DNA of 64,000 bases. Source: Streptomyces toxytricini. Its GTDB lineage: Bacteria > Actinomycetota > Actinomycetes > Streptomycetales > Streptomycetaceae. The position numbers were made by a program, and so were the translations under genes. The notes under the pieces are model-generated. The model had not been told where the DNA came from. It ran no database searches and worked only from the letters and a program-made list of their open reading frames with translations. The stretch covers positions 67,227 through 131,226 of the forward strand of contig NZ_BMTY01000017.1 of the NCBI RefSeq assembly GCF_014649915.1. Reading direction: 5' to 3'. Below are positions 17,244 to 27,960 of this stretch, in pieces. How positions within the stretch are numbered: position 1 is the stretch's first letter; the number at the start of each line of letters is the position of its first letter.

Positions 17244-18440
17244 CTACCAGCGGACGGGCAGGCCGCGGGGACCGCGGATGAGGAGCCCCGCCCGCCACGG
17301 GAGCGATGCCGGGTCGGCGTCCAGGGCCAGGGCGGGTGCCCGCTCCAGCAGTGCCACGAGGGCCGTGCGCGCCTGGAGCCGGGCCAGCGGGGCGCCCAGG
17401 CAGTAGTGGATGCCGTGGCCGAATGCGATGTGGCCGCCCGCCGGCCGGCGGATGTCGAAGCGGTCCGGATCCGTGAACCGCGCCGGGTCGCGGTCGGCGT
17501 CGGCGAGCGCGACCAGCACCAGCTCGCCGCCCCCCGGGACCACGGACCCGCCGATCTCCACGGGCTCCGTCGTGAACCGGTACGTGGTGGTCTCGACCGG
17601 CCCCTCGTACCGCAGCACCTCCTCTACGGCCCCGCCCGCCAGTGAGGGGTCCGCGCGCAGGGCGGCGAGCTGGTCGGGGTGGCGCAGGAGCAGCAGGACG
17701 CCGGACGCGATGAGGTTGACGGTGGTCTCGAAGCCGGTGACGAGCAGCAGCCAGGCCATGCCGATCAGCTCGTCCGCGGAGAGCCGGCCGCCGTCCTCGT
17801 CGGTGGTCCTGATCAGCGCGCTCATCAGGTCGCCGCCGGGCCGGGCGCGCATCTCCTCCACCATGCCGACCAGGTACCGGGTCATCGCGGCGGTCGCGGC
17901 CGTGCGGGCCTCGCGGTCCGGGCTGCTCAGCGCCTGCCCGGCCCAGTCACGGAAGGACGCGCGGTCCAGGGCGGGCACGCCGAGGAGCTCGCAGATCACG
18001 CCCATCGCCAGCGGGAACGCCAGGGCCTCGACGAGGTCGGCCCGCCGGTCCGGCCGGGCGAGCATCGCGTCGAGGAGGCCGTCCGCCAGTTCCCGCACCC
18101 GCGGGGCGAGCCCCTCGACGCGCCGCGGCGTGAACTCCCCGGCCACCAGCCGCCGCAGCCGGGTGTGGTCCGGCGGGTTCGAGCTCAGCAGGTTCTCGCC
18201 CGCGGAGAGCCGGGCCAGCGGCAGCTCCGGCGAGGCGTCCCGCCACGACTTCGACAGGCCGGGATGGGTGAGCGCGGCCCGGCAGGCCTCGTGCCCGACG
18301 ACGAGCCAGGCCTCCGCGCCCTCGGGCGTGCGGATCCGGTGGACCGGGCCCCGCGCACGCAGGGCCGCGTACACCGGGTACGGGTCACGGGTGAAGTCCT
18401 CGCCGAGCGCCGCGAAGTCCGCCGCGGTCTCCGTGTGCAT
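17244..18440 (-). CDS. Cytochrome P450
   Basis: A 398-residue soluble bacterial P450 (CYP105/107-like layout). The I-helix oxygen-activation motif is TGFETT (about 235-240), the ExxR motif is EVLR (274-277), and the haem loop is FGHGIHYCLG with Cys347 as the thiolate ligand. The ATG start is supported by a normal family N-terminus (ALGEDFTRDPYPVYAALR). It probably hydroxylates or cross-links the pathway product with electrons from ferredoxin supplied elsewhere; no ferredoxin gene is adjacent. It lies 83 bases downstream of the CMD-like gene in the long minus-strand array. Confidence 0.95.
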   Translation of the reverse strand: MHTETAADFAALGEDFTRDPYPVYAALRARGPVHRIRTPEGAEAWLVVGHEACRAALTHPGLSKSWRDASPELPLARLSAGENLLSSNPPDHTRLRRLVAGEFTPRRVEGLAPRVRELADGLLDAMLARPDRRADLVEALAFPLAMGVICELLGVPALDRASFRDWAGQALSSPDREARTAATAAMTRYLVGMVEEMRARPGGDLMSALIRTTDEDGGRLSADELIGMAWLLLVTGFETTVNLIASGVLLLLRHPDQLAALRADPSLAGGAVEEVLRYEGPVETTTYRFTTEPVEIGGSVVPGGGELVLVALADADRDPARFTDPDRFDIRRPAGGHIAFGHGIHYCLGAPLARLQARTALVALLERAPALALDADPASLPWRAGLLIRGPRGLPVRW

Positions 18441-18523
18441 GCTGCCTGCCGTTCCCTTCGTCGGACGGTGTGCCGGAGGCCGCCCCGGCCCGCGCGGTCG
18501 GTGCGCGGGCCGGGGCCGGCCCG

Positions 18524-19474
18524 CTACGAGACGGAGGCCTTCCGCTTCTCGAACACCTCGCGCGCCACAGTGAGGGCGTTCAGCACCCGCGGGAAGCCCG
18601 CGTACGGCACCACGTGGATCAGCGCCTCCACGACCTGCGCCGGGCTCAGGCCGACGTTCAGCGCGGCGCCGATGTGCACGCGCAGCTGCGGGGCGGTGTC
18701 GCCGAACGAGGTGAGCGCGCCGACCGTGACGAGCTGGCGCCGCCGCGGCGACAGCCACGGCCGGTGGTAGACGTCGCCGAAGGTGAACTCGACGATGAAC
18801 CGCCCCAGGTCGGGCGCGATGTCCTTCAGCGACTCGACGACCTCCAGGCCGTGCCGGCCGTCGATCTCCACCAGCTTGTCGACACCGCGCTTGTAGCGGT
18901 CGCGGGCGTCGTTCATGACCGGCGGCCGGAAGGCCACGCCGCGGTCGGCGAAGACCGTCCGGGCGACGCCGATCGCGTTCAGCACCCGCGGGAACCCCAT
19001 GAACGGCACCAGGTGGATCAGCGCCTCGATCACCTCGGCGGGCTTCACGCCGACGTGCAGCGCCGCGTCGATGTGGAAGTTCAGCTGCGGCGCCGTGTCG
19101 CCCTGGGCAGTCAGCGAGCCCAGCGTCACGAGCTCCCGCTCGCGCAGGTCCAGACCGGCCCGCGGGTAGATGTCGCCGTACGCGAACTCGACGACGAACC
19201 GCCCGAGGTCGGGGGCGATGTCCTTCAGCGACTCGACGACCGCCGCGCCGCGCTCGCCCGAGGTCTCGCGCAGCACGGCGAGGCCGCGCGCGTACCGGGA
19301 GTTCCTGCCCGCCGCCGCGGCGGCGTCCGAGGCCGCGGCTCCGGCGGCCGGGGCTCCGGCGGCTGCCGCCGGGGCCGCGCCGAGCAGGCCCTCGGCCAGG
19401 CCGATTCCGACCAGGGCGCCGCCGGTCAGGGTGGTGCGGCGGGAGAATTCCGCGGTCTTCCGCGATGCATTCAT
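18524..19474 (-). CDS. Exported tandem carboxymuconolactone-decarboxylase-like protein
   Basis: A 316-residue protein with a twin-arginine-type signal (SRRTTLTGGALVGIGLAEG, about residues 12-31) followed by an Ala-rich stretch. Two CMD-family domains then follow at about 65-180 and 185-316, each repeating the pattern RELVTLGSLTAQGDTAPQL / RQLVTVGALTSFGDTAPQL with a conserved His (FHIDAAL, VHIGAAL) and GFPRVLNA. Neither copy has the CxxC of AhpD, so peroxidase activity is unlikely. Export of such an enzyme by Tat is unusual in a biosynthetic operon. ATG at 19474 has GGATAGAG upstream; another ATG lies 15 bases earlier. Confidence 0.85.
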   Translation of the reverse strand: MNASRKTAEFSRRTTLTGGALVGIGLAEGLLGAAPAAAAGAPAAGAAASDAAAAAGRNSRYARGLAVLRETSGERGAAVVESLKDIAPDLGRFVVEFAYGDIYPRAGLDLRERELVTLGSLTAQGDTAPQLNFHIDAALHVGVKPAEVIEALIHLVPFMGFPRVLNAIGVARTVFADRGVAFRPPVMNDARDRYKRGVDKLVEIDGRHGLEVVESLKDIAPDLGRFIVEFTFGDVYHRPWLSPRRRQLVTVGALTSFGDTAPQLRVHIGAALNVGLSPAQVVEALIHVVPYAGFPRVLNALTVAREVFEKRKASVS

Positions 19475-19560
19475 GACGTCTCTATCCATTCGACAGGGGT
19501 GGGTTGTGGGGGAGGGAATCGGGTTGAATTCCTCTTCCGCCGGGAAGAGGACGGCTTTTT

Positions 19561-20412
19561 TCAAAGGGCTTTCGGAACCGTGCCGATCGCGATGGCGTTG
19601 CCCTCGCTGATGTATCCGTCCGGATCGTGCAGCGGATGGGCCGGATCCGCCGGGTCCAGGAACGGCGCCCAGTTCCCCGGGGCGCCTTCGGCCGCCGCCT
19701 GCCGGGCGAAACGCGCGCACGCGTTCGCGTAGAAGCGGAAGGCCGCCGGCGGGAGCGGTGCACGGTGCTCCATCAGCACCGTGCGCTGCCGCACCGCCTC
19801 CAGGCCGGCCGCGCGCAGCCACCGGTGGAGGTCCCGGCCGCGCAGCAGCTGGCGGGCGTACCCGGGGGAGGCGGCCGACCGCCGGAAGAGGTCGGTGATC
19901 AGGAAGGGGTCCGCCGGGCGCACCGTGCTCAGCGTGCCGTCCACGTCCTTCACGGCGACGAGCCCGCCCGGCCGGGTGACCCGGCGCAGCTCCGACAGCG
20001 CCCGAGCCAGCTCGGCGTCGTCGAGGTACTGCGTCGTGTTGGCACACCACACGGCGTCGAACGCGCCGTCCGCGTACGGCAGGTCGAGGATGCTGCCCTG
20101 CCGCACCTCCACGCGGGCCCCCGCGGGGTGCTCCCGCATCCGCGCTGCGGCCCGCGCCGCGTTCTCCGCGGCCAGGTCCACGGCGCAGACGCCGCCCTCC
20201 GGGCCGACCAGCTCCGCGATCAGCGGCAGGAAGGCGCCGCTGCCGCAGCCGGCGTCGAGCACCCGCCAGCCGGGCCGCAGGCCCACGCCGTGCAGCGCCT
20301 CCCGGTAGTGGCCGGCGCACGCCTCGAAGTGCTGGTCGACGATCTCCTCGTGCGTGAACGCGAGCCCCGTTGAGGCGGTGTACCCCCACCCCGCGTGGTC
20401 GGCCGTCACCAT
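19561..20412 (-). CDS. Class I SAM-dependent methyltransferase (UbiE-like)
   Basis: A 283-residue methyltransferase. The SAM-binding loop is RVLDAGCGSGAFLPL near residue 53, motif II is VCAVDLAAENAARA, and the post-motif has DAVWCANTTQYLDD. The C-terminal half is helical and may select the substrate. The ATG overlaps the stop of the upstream alpha/beta hydrolase gene by seven bases, so the pair is translated together. It is likely to O-, N- or C-methylate a pathway intermediate. Confidence 0.92.
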   Translation of the reverse strand: MVTADHAGWGYTASTGLAFTHEEIVDQHFEACAGHYREALHGVGLRPGWRVLDAGCGSGAFLPLIAELVGPEGGVCAVDLAAENAARAAARMREHPAGARVEVRQGSILDLPYADGAFDAVWCANTTQYLDDAELARALSELRRVTRPGGLVAVKDVDGTLSTVRPADPFLITDLFRRSAASPGYARQLLRGRDLHRWLRAAGLEAVRQRTVLMEHRAPLPPAAFRFYANACARFARQAAAEGAPGNWAPFLDPADPAHPLHDPDGYISEGNAIAIGTVPKAL

Positions 20413-21236
20413 GCGCCCGCACCCGTCTTCCCGGCGCGGGCGAGCAGCCCGGCGAGCAGCCGTGCCGTCTCCCGCGGGGCCTCCAGCGGGGCGAGGTGGC
20501 CCACGCCGGGGAGGATCGCGAGCCGGCCCTGCGGCAGCGCCGCCGCGGTCATCCGCGCCTCGTCCGGGGAGACCAGCTCGTCCTCGTCGCCGATGACGAC
20601 GAGGGCGGGCACCGCGGCCGCCCGCAGGACCGCCGTGGAGTCGGGGCGCGCCGCGACGGCCCGCTGTGTCCAGGCGACCGACTGCGGCGGCGCGGCCAGC
20701 GCCAGGCCCGTCACCCGGCCCAGGAGGTCGGGCCGCCCCACCCGCGTCGTGGCGCCGAGCAGCGACGGCGTCGTCGCCGCCACGAGGCGCTCGCGCGCTC
20801 CGTCGTCGAGGACCGCGTCGGCGAACCGCCTGCGCTGCTCCGCGGCCTGCGCGGTGTCGGCGGTGCCGCGGGCGGCCAGCAGGGCCAGGCCGCGGACCCG
20901 GTGCGGGTGGCGGCGCAGGAAGGCCATGGCCGTGTAGCCGCCCAGGGAGCAGCCGGCGAGGACGGCGGCGGCGATCCCCAGCCGGTCGAGCTCCGCGGCG
21001 AGGGCGTCCGCCACCGCGTCCAGCGACGGCTGCCCCTGCACGGGCGGCGCGGCGCCGAAGCCGGGCTGGTCGGCGGCGACGACGCGGTGGCCGCGGGCGC
21101 GCAGCTCCCGCGCGGTGCCGTCCCACATCGACGCGTCGAACGGCAGGGCGTGGAGGAGGACCACCGGCGGGCCGCCGGCGTCCTCCGCAGGCGGGCGTCC
21201 CGCCCCGGGCGCCGCCGCGTGCACGGCCGGGCTCAC
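20406..21236 (-). CDS. Alpha/beta hydrolase
   Basis: A 276-residue alpha/beta-hydrolase-fold enzyme. The oxyanion region is VVLLHALPFDASMW, the nucleophile elbow is AGCSLGG (Ser97), the acid is probably in VVIGDEDELV and the histidine is in GVGHLAPLEAP. GTG is chosen as start because it overlaps the upstream stop as GTGA. Substrate is unknown; enol-lactone or ester hydrolysis similar to CatD/PcaD is plausible, and would fit with the CMD-like protein encoded two genes downstream, but that is inference. Confidence 0.9.
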   Translation of the reverse strand: MSPAVHAAAPGAGRPPAEDAGGPPVVLLHALPFDASMWDGTARELRARGHRVVAADQPGFGAAPPVQGQPSLDAVADALAAELDRLGIAAAVLAGCSLGGYTAMAFLRRHPHRVRGLALLAARGTADTAQAAEQRRRFADAVLDDGARERLVAATTPSLLGATTRVGRPDLLGRVTGLALAAPPQSVAWTQRAVAARPDSTAVLRAAAVPALVVIGDEDELVSPDEARMTAAALPQGRLAILPGVGHLAPLEAPRETARLLAGLLARAGKTGAGAW

Positions 21237-21883
21237 CGCTGCACCGCCCGTTCCGCGGCGGCGACGAACCGCGCCACGTGCCCGGGCGGTTCGACGCCCC
21301 GCAGCCGGCCGAAGGCGACCGGCGACGGCGGGAGGTCGTGCACCGGGATGATTTTGATGTCCGGCGGGAGGACGGCCTCCAGCGACCGGAACGAGACGTG
21401 GACGGCCGAACCGCCCCGCAGCAGTTCCGCGAGGGCGTCGAGGGTGGTCATCGGGTGGACGCGGCGGATCGGGCGGCCCCGCGGGGTGTGCGGCGGCACG
21501 ACCAGGTCCCACACGTGCGGCGGGAAGCTGCCGGGGCACCGGAACGCCTCGTGGTCCGCGACCTCCTCGATCGACACCTCCGCGCGGCCGGCGAGCGGGT
21601 GGCCCGCGCCGACGAGCACGGCCCGCCCGTCGAAGGCGACGGGCGCGCTGACGGCGATGTCCGGCTCCAGCGGGTCGTACTTGAGGAGCATGATGTCGGC
21701 CAGGCCGGCGCGCAGCGGCGCGAACGGCTCGGCCACCTCGTAGGGGACGTACTCCACGGCGGACGGCGGGACGCCCGCGGCGGCGGCGATCCGCTCGGCC
21801 TGACGGGTGGAGCCGTGCACGCCGAGGCGGACGGGGCGCGGCGCGGCGGTCGGGGGAGCCGAGCCGGGTCGGGGTAACGGCAC
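21233..21883 (-). CDS. LysR-type effector-binding domain lacking the HTH; contains a TTA codon
   Basis: A 216-residue protein matching only the substrate-binding half of LysR regulators (VRLGVHGSTRQAERIAAAAG, AVLVGAGHPLAGR, GSAVHVSFRSLEAVLP). There is no helix-turn-helix at the N-terminus and no room for one: the preceding gene ends one base upstream. The GTG start is fixed by GGAGG six bases before it. Codon 3 is TTA (complement of 21875-21877), the only TTA I found in the island, so translation probably needs the bldA tRNA. It may act as a ligand-binding accessory or have enzyme-like use. It is overlapped by the hydrolase gene (GTGA). Confidence 0.82.
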   Translation of the reverse strand: MPLPRPGSAPPTAAPRPVRLGVHGSTRQAERIAAAAGVPPSAVEYVPYEVAEPFAPLRAGLADIMLLKYDPLEPDIAVSAPVAFDGRAVLVGAGHPLAGRAEVSIEEVADHEAFRCPGSFPPHVWDLVVPPHTPRGRPIRRVHPMTTLDALAELLRGGSAVHVSFRSLEAVLPPDIKIIPVHDLPPSPVAFGRLRGVEPPGHVARFVAAAERAVQR

Positions 21884-21884
21884 T

Positions 21885-22717
21885 TCAGACCTCCGTGGTC
21901 AGTCCGGCATACGCCTGGAGTTCGTCCGGGCGGTGGACGTCGGTGTCGACGCGCAGCATGGCGAGGGGGGCGCCCAGGCCGGTCAACCGCGGCACGAACC
22001 GCAGCGTCAGGCGGTCGCCGGGGCCGATCAGCCCGTCCAGGACGGCCTCGGCGAGCAGGTGGTTGACGTGGACGAGCGCGTCGGTGACGGTCACCTTCGC
22101 GGTGGCGACGTACAGGTCGCGGTGGACGGGGCGGCGCCCGCCCGGCCGGCCCGGCACGGTCACGTCGACCGCGGGAAGGGCGGTCAGCTCGTGCGACGCC
22201 TCGAAGGCCTTGAGGAGCCGGCGCAGGGTCGCCGTCGCCGAGCCGGGCGCCGGCGCCGCCCAGGCCGCCGAGTCGTCGCAGGCGACGTGGTCGAAGGCGA
22301 ACCGGCCGCGCAGGTTGGCCGGGTTGCCCGCCAGGTAGACGGTCCGGGTGAAGGAGCGCCGCCACGCCTCGCGCGCCGCGGGTGCGAGGGAGAGGGCGAA
22401 GGCGCAGGTCTCCTTCACCCAGCGGGGCAGGTCGAGGCGGCCGATCACGACCACGGCCAGGACCTCGTCGGCCTCGACGCCGCGGCTGCCGTGGAAGCCG
22501 TCCCGCACGGCCCGCAGGGCCTGGGTGCTGGACAGGTCGAGGCGGTCCGCCAGCTCGGGGCGCGCGGACCGCACCCGGTCCGCGGCCGACTTGAGCAGCA
22601 CCGCGGAGGACAGGGAGGCGGCCGGGGCGGCCGGCGGTGCGGGCGCGGCGAGCGCCGCGGGGCGCGCGGAACGGGCCGGCAGGCGGGTCGGGGAGCTGGT
22701 CGCGGTCACGGGACTGG

Positions 22718-22721
<4 letters not shown>
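21885..22721 (-). CDS. Unrecognised conserved protein (278 aa)
   Basis: A 278-residue protein with an Ala/Pro-rich first 40 residues, then a folded domain (AVRDGFHGSRGVEADEVLAV, LPRWVKETCAFALSLAP, HRDLYVATAKVTVTDALVHV, LTLRFVPRLTGLGAPLAMLRV). The last third, with alternating strands and a helix starting DALVHVNHLLAEAVLDG, faintly recalls a hotdog fold. From memory it may belong to the family labelled DUF6182, which I cannot verify. It starts with ATGA overlap to the gene before it, so it is tightly coupled to the 389-residue protein. Confidence 0.75.
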
Positions 22722-23883
<1,162 letters not shown>

Positions 23884-23887
<4 letters not shown>

Positions 23888-25368
23888 CCTCCTTCGCGGG
23901 CGGTGAGGGCGTGCCGGAGTTCGGCGGGAGTCGGCGGCCGCGGCCCCTCCGGGGCGGCCGGCCCGGGGCGGGCGCCCTCCGAGGCCCGTACCCGGTCCAG
24001 GAACGCCGGGTCGGCGAAGACCTCGGCGGGTGTGGCGAGGCTCGTCTGGATCCGGGTGAGCCCGCGCCAGACGGCGCGGTCGGCCGCGGCGGCCGCCGTC
24101 GCGGCGGCCCACAGGCCCGCGGGGACCGGCGGGACCGGCGGGCCGGGCGGCTCGGGCGGCCTGGCGGGCTCGCGGTCGGCGGCCGCCCCGGTCGCCTCGC
24201 GCCACTGGCGCACGCGCAGCCGGGAGTCGTGCACCCCCTTGTCGAACCAGGGGCGCAGCAGCCGTTCGGCGAGCCCGGCTGCGTCCCGCGCCAACCGGTC
24301 GTCGGCCTCCGGGCGGCCGTCGATCAGCTCCGCGAGCCCGAAGGCGTGTGCCAGGGCCAGGGACAGCCCGCGCCCGAACATCGGGTCGGTGGTGCAGGCG
24401 GCGTCGCCGACCGGGAGGAGCCCGCGGACGGGCCGCAGCCGGTCGGTCGCCGCGCCGCGCAGGACGTTCGGCGGCATGCCGGTCGCGCGGACCGGGCCGA
24501 GCGGCTCCGCGGCGTCCTCCTCGACCCACGGGGCGAGGTACGGGGAGAGCCGGCACGCGGCGGTGAACGCCTCGGCGCCGCGCAGCGCGGCCATGGCGCG
24601 GTCGCCGGGCAGGGCGCCGAGCGTGATGGCGAAGACGTCGTTGTCGGCGGGGTGCAGGACGGCCGAGTAGTGGCCCCAGATCCCCCCGGCGGCGTTGCCC
24701 CGGTTGAGCGGCCCGGGCAGCGGGCCGCAGGGGCGCCGCAGCCGGTAGAAGCGGCCGTAGGCGTGCAGCCGGCTGGGGCCGCTCAGGTCGTCCGCCACCG
24801 GCAGCCCGGCCGCGGCGAGCCAGGACCGGGAGGCGGATCGGCGTCCGGTCGCGTCCAGGACGAGGCGGGCCGGGATCCGCTCCCCGGTGTCCGCGACGAC
24901 CCCCGCCACCCGGTGCCCGGACGGCCCGGCCGGGGCCGTCAGCAGCCCGGCGGCAGTGGTGCGGTGGCTGACGCTCACGCCCGGCACGGCCGCGGCGGCC
25001 CGGTGCAGGACGACGTCCAGGAGGGAGCGGCGGGCGACCAGGGTCACCAGCTCCTCCTCGCCGGGCTCCGCGGGGCCGCCGGGCGCCGCCGCGGCCAGGT
25101 CGAGGAGCCGTGCGCCGTCCGCGAGCAGGCCGTCGAGCACGTCGGGGGCGTGCCGGCGCAGCATCCGCACGCCGAGCGCGTTCAGGATGTGGTCGTGGAC
25201 GGCCTGCGGGACCCCGGGCCGCCGCCACCGCTGCGCGCTCTCCACGGCCGGCCCGTCCGGCGGCGCGTCGCCCCGCTCCAGGACCCGCACCCGGTGGCCG
25301 CGCCGGCCGAGTGCCAGGGCCGCGGCGAGGCCGGCGGTGCCGCCGCCGGCGATGACGATGGCTGCCAT
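23884..25368 (-). CDS. FAD-dependent monooxygenase/oxidoreductase
   Basis: A 494-residue flavoprotein of the PHBH/tryptophan-halogenase-like superfamily. The dinucleotide-binding motif AIVIAGGGTAGLAAALALG is at the N-terminus, and the second FAD motif VGDAACTTDPMFGRGLSLAL is near residue 325. The halogenase signature WxWxIP was not seen, so hydroxylation or ring oxidation is more likely than halogenation. A Pro-rich stretch (about residues 410-425) separates a C-terminal helical tail. The gene starts two bases after the methyltransferase stop, and its own stop overlaps the next start. Confidence 0.9.
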
Positions 25369-25370
25369 CG

Positions 25371-26225
25371 TCAGCGTCGCCTGCCGTGCACGAAGAACAC
25401 GCGCCGCACCTCGCGCACCGCGCGCGGCGGGACGGGGTCGGGCCAGCGCCCGAAGTCGGCCCCCGGCTCGCCGGGCTGCACGGCGCGGACGTCGAACCCG
25501 TAGCCCGCGAACAGGGCCTCCGGCTCGTCGGTGCCGAACACCCAGGGGCACCCCCAGCCCGCGAAGACGTCGAGCAGGCCCCGCATGTGGGGGAGGGTCA
25601 GCGAGGCGGCGTTGACGATGTCGGCGGCGATGCGGCTGCCGGGCGCGGAGAAGGCCGCCACCCGCTCCAGCATCCGGTGCGCGTCGGCCTCGGGGATGTA
25701 GTACAGCAGCCCCTCCAGCAGCCACGTCGAGGGGACCGACGGGTCGTATCCGGCCGCGGCGAGGCGGTCCTCCCAGTCGTCGGAGGTGAGGTCGACGGCC
25801 ACCGTGCGGTGGTCGACGCGCGGCTCGGCGCCCCGCAGCCGCTCCGCCTTGAAGTCGAGGACGGCCTGCCGGTCGACCTCGAAGTAGCGGACGCGGCCCG
25901 GCCAGGGGAGCCGGTAGGCGCGCGAGTCCATGCCGGCGGGGGCCAGCACGATCTGCGTCGTCTCCGGATCGCGGGCCGCCTCCTGGAGGTAGTCGTCGAA
26001 GAACCGGGTGCGGATGGCGTTGTAGTCGGGGGTGCTGGGCAGGGTCCGCGGCCGGCCGGGCGGGAAGGTCGCCTCGCGGATCTCCCGCAGCAGCTCGGGG
26101 CCGGCCGCGCCGACGAGTCCGGCGGCGTACGGGTCCTCGTACAGGCGGTCCTCGCGGCGGGTCTCGGCGGCCCGCAGCGCCGCGGTGAGCAGGGCGGTCC
26201 GTTCGACGGGGTTGAGTACGGGCAT
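25371..26225 (-). CDS. LCM-type class I SAM-dependent methyltransferase
   Basis: A 284-residue methyltransferase of the leucine carboxyl methyltransferase/Ppm1-like family (PF04072 type), common in actinobacterial natural-product pathways where members O-methylate. Family features are NPVERTALLTAALRAAETRR at the N-terminus, QIVLAPAGMDSRAYRLPWP (SAM loop, near residue 95), FEVDRQAVLDFK and a late segment TWLLEGLLYYIPE. AAGGAG lies seven bases before the ATG. It begins a tightly packed subcluster after a 52-base gap. Confidence 0.92.
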   Translation of the reverse strand: MPVLNPVERTALLTAALRAAETRREDRLYEDPYAAGLVGAAGPELLREIREATFPPGRPRTLPSTPDYNAIRTRFFDDYLQEAARDPETTQIVLAPAGMDSRAYRLPWPGRVRYFEVDRQAVLDFKAERLRGAEPRVDHRTVAVDLTSDDWEDRLAAAGYDPSVPSTWLLEGLLYYIPEADAHRMLERVAAFSAPGSRIAADIVNAASLTLPHMRGLLDVFAGWGCPWVFGTDEPEALFAGYGFDVRAVQPGEPGADFGRWPDPVPPRAVREVRRVFFVHGRRR

Positions 26226-26277
26226 GGTGGCTCCTTGGTGCAGGGGTGGGGCCGGAGGGCCTGCGGGCCGGGCTCGG

Positions 26278-27960
26278 TCAGCCGTTCGGCGTAGCGGTCA
26301 GACGCCCCCACAGCGCGTCGTCCTGCCGGAAGAGGCGGTCCTTGACCTGGGTGGGGCGGATGCCGGAGGCGACCGCCGCGTGCCAGTCGCGGTCGAAGGC
26401 CTCGGCGTCGAGGAGGCGCAGGGACGGGGCGGCCAGGCGGCCGGCCGCGCGGGCGGCGGCGTATCCGGCGGACTCGGCGGACAGGGCGCCGTCCAGGGCG
26501 GCCGTGAAGCGCTCGGCGTCGGCCGGCCGCCAGGGGGTGCGCGGGGAGACGGCGAAGACGTAGTGCGGGGTGCCGCCGGCCGACGGCTCGACCCGGCAGG
26601 CGGCGTTCCGCAGAGCGAGCCCGCCGGGGCGGAGGGCGGTGTGCAGGGCGCGGACGACCTCGGCGTCGCGCAGGCGCTCACCGGCGGCGTCGGAGCGGCC
26701 GCCGCGGCCGGCGTACTCGACCCGGGGGACCCCGCCGGCGGTGTCCACGACGCGGACCACGTCGCCGACCGCGTACCGGTACAGGCCGCCGACATGGCTG
26801 AACACCACGTGGTAGTCGCGGCCGGCTTCGAGCTCTTCCGGCAGCAGGGTGTCGCTGTCGGGGCGCAGGTCCTCCTCCGCGGGCACGAACTCGTACACCG
26901 AGGCGGAGGCGACGAGGCTGCCGGCCGACGGGTGCCGGTCCAGCGCCACGCCGACCGGGCCCTCGGAGGCGGCGACCGGAGCGGGCAGGACGGCGACGTC
27001 CGCGCCGAACTCCCCGCTCAGGGCGGGCAGGTAGAGGGAGGCCACCCCGGTCGTCCAGCAGAACAGCGCCCGCATCCGCGGCCACACCTGCGCGGGCCGC
27101 ACCCCGCCGGAGGAGTCGGCGAGCCGCTCCAGCTCGGCGGCGCGCGCCGGGTCGGGCCGGCCGTGGGGCAGTCCGCCGAGGGTGCCGTCGCGGACCTCCT
27201 TCACGATGCGCGGCCACCACAGGTTCAGCTGGTACGGGACGGCGGCGACCATCGCCGGATTGATGCCGATCATGCAGCGCAAATCGGCCTGGACGGCGAG
27301 CCGTAGCCGCAGGTAGGCCCGCTCCAGGTGGTCGGCGGGGTCGGTGGGGACGGGGAGCGCCGCCCAGGGCGCGCCGGTGCCGGGTTCGGCGGAGAGGGGT
27401 TCGCCGAACCGGGCGCCGAAGTCGACCTGGCTGGCGCCGACGTGGGGCCGGCCGTCGGCCGTGGTGGGCGGGGCGGTGAGCGGGTCGTGCTTGAGGTTCA
27501 GGACGGCGTCGGGCCGCTCCAGCACCTCGGGGAAGTGCTCTACGAGGGGGGCCCAGGCCGCGTAGTAGAACGGCATGAAGGTCGTCTTCATGAAGCGGGG
27601 CGTGACGGGGACCTTCTTGTGCGCTCCCGTGCTGCCGCTGCTGGTGAAGTACACGGCGGGGGTGTCGGCGGACAGCAGGTTCCGCTCGCCGGCGGCCGTC
27701 CGCTCGATCAGCGGCGCATGGTCGGCGTAGTCGCGGACGGGGACGGCGGAGCGGAAGTCCTCCATCGTCAGGACGCGGCCCAGGCCGTGCGCCCGGCCGA
27801 ACGCCGTGGAGGCGTTGAAGCCGACGAGGTCGGTCAGGACGCGCTGCTGCGCCTCCGGGAGGTCGGTGTGGTCCCGGGTGAGCCGGGTGCGGGCGGCGAA
27901 GACGCGCTCGCGGTAGCGGGCCGCGTGGCCCGGGGCGTGCCAGACGGAGGAAACGTTCAT
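26278..27960 (-). CDS. GH3-family acyl-acid amido synthetase
   Basis: A 560-residue member of the GH3 family, acyl-adenylating enzymes that join carboxylic acids to amines or amino acids; the best-known members are plant hormone conjugases. The phosphate-binding loop is YFTSSGSTGAHKKVPVT (about 104-120), and the adenylation core continues with CWTTGVASLYLPAL, YEFVPAEEDL and HVVFSHVGGLYRYAVGDVVRV. A likely role is ATP-dependent amide formation between an acyl group and an amine of the pathway. Start overlaps the kinase-like gene's stop by four bases (ATGA). Confidence 0.92.
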   Translation of the reverse strand: MNVSSVWHAPGHAARYRERVFAARTRLTRDHTDLPEAQQRVLTDLVGFNASTAFGRAHGLGRVLTMEDFRSAVPVRDYADHAPLIERTAAGERNLLSADTPAVYFTSSGSTGAHKKVPVTPRFMKTTFMPFYYAAWAPLVEHFPEVLERPDAVLNLKHDPLTAPPTTADGRPHVGASQVDFGARFGEPLSAEPGTGAPWAALPVPTDPADHLERAYLRLRLAVQADLRCMIGINPAMVAAVPYQLNLWWPRIVKEVRDGTLGGLPHGRPDPARAAELERLADSSGGVRPAQVWPRMRALFCWTTGVASLYLPALSGEFGADVAVLPAPVAASEGPVGVALDRHPSAGSLVASASVYEFVPAEEDLRPDSDTLLPEELEAGRDYHVVFSHVGGLYRYAVGDVVRVVDTAGGVPRVEYAGRGGRSDAAGERLRDAEVVRALHTALRPGGLALRNAACRVEPSAGGTPHYVFAVSPRTPWRPADAERFTAALDGALSAESAGYAAARAAGRLAAPSLRLLDAEAFDRDWHAAVASGIRPTQVKDRLFRQDDALWGRLTATPNG

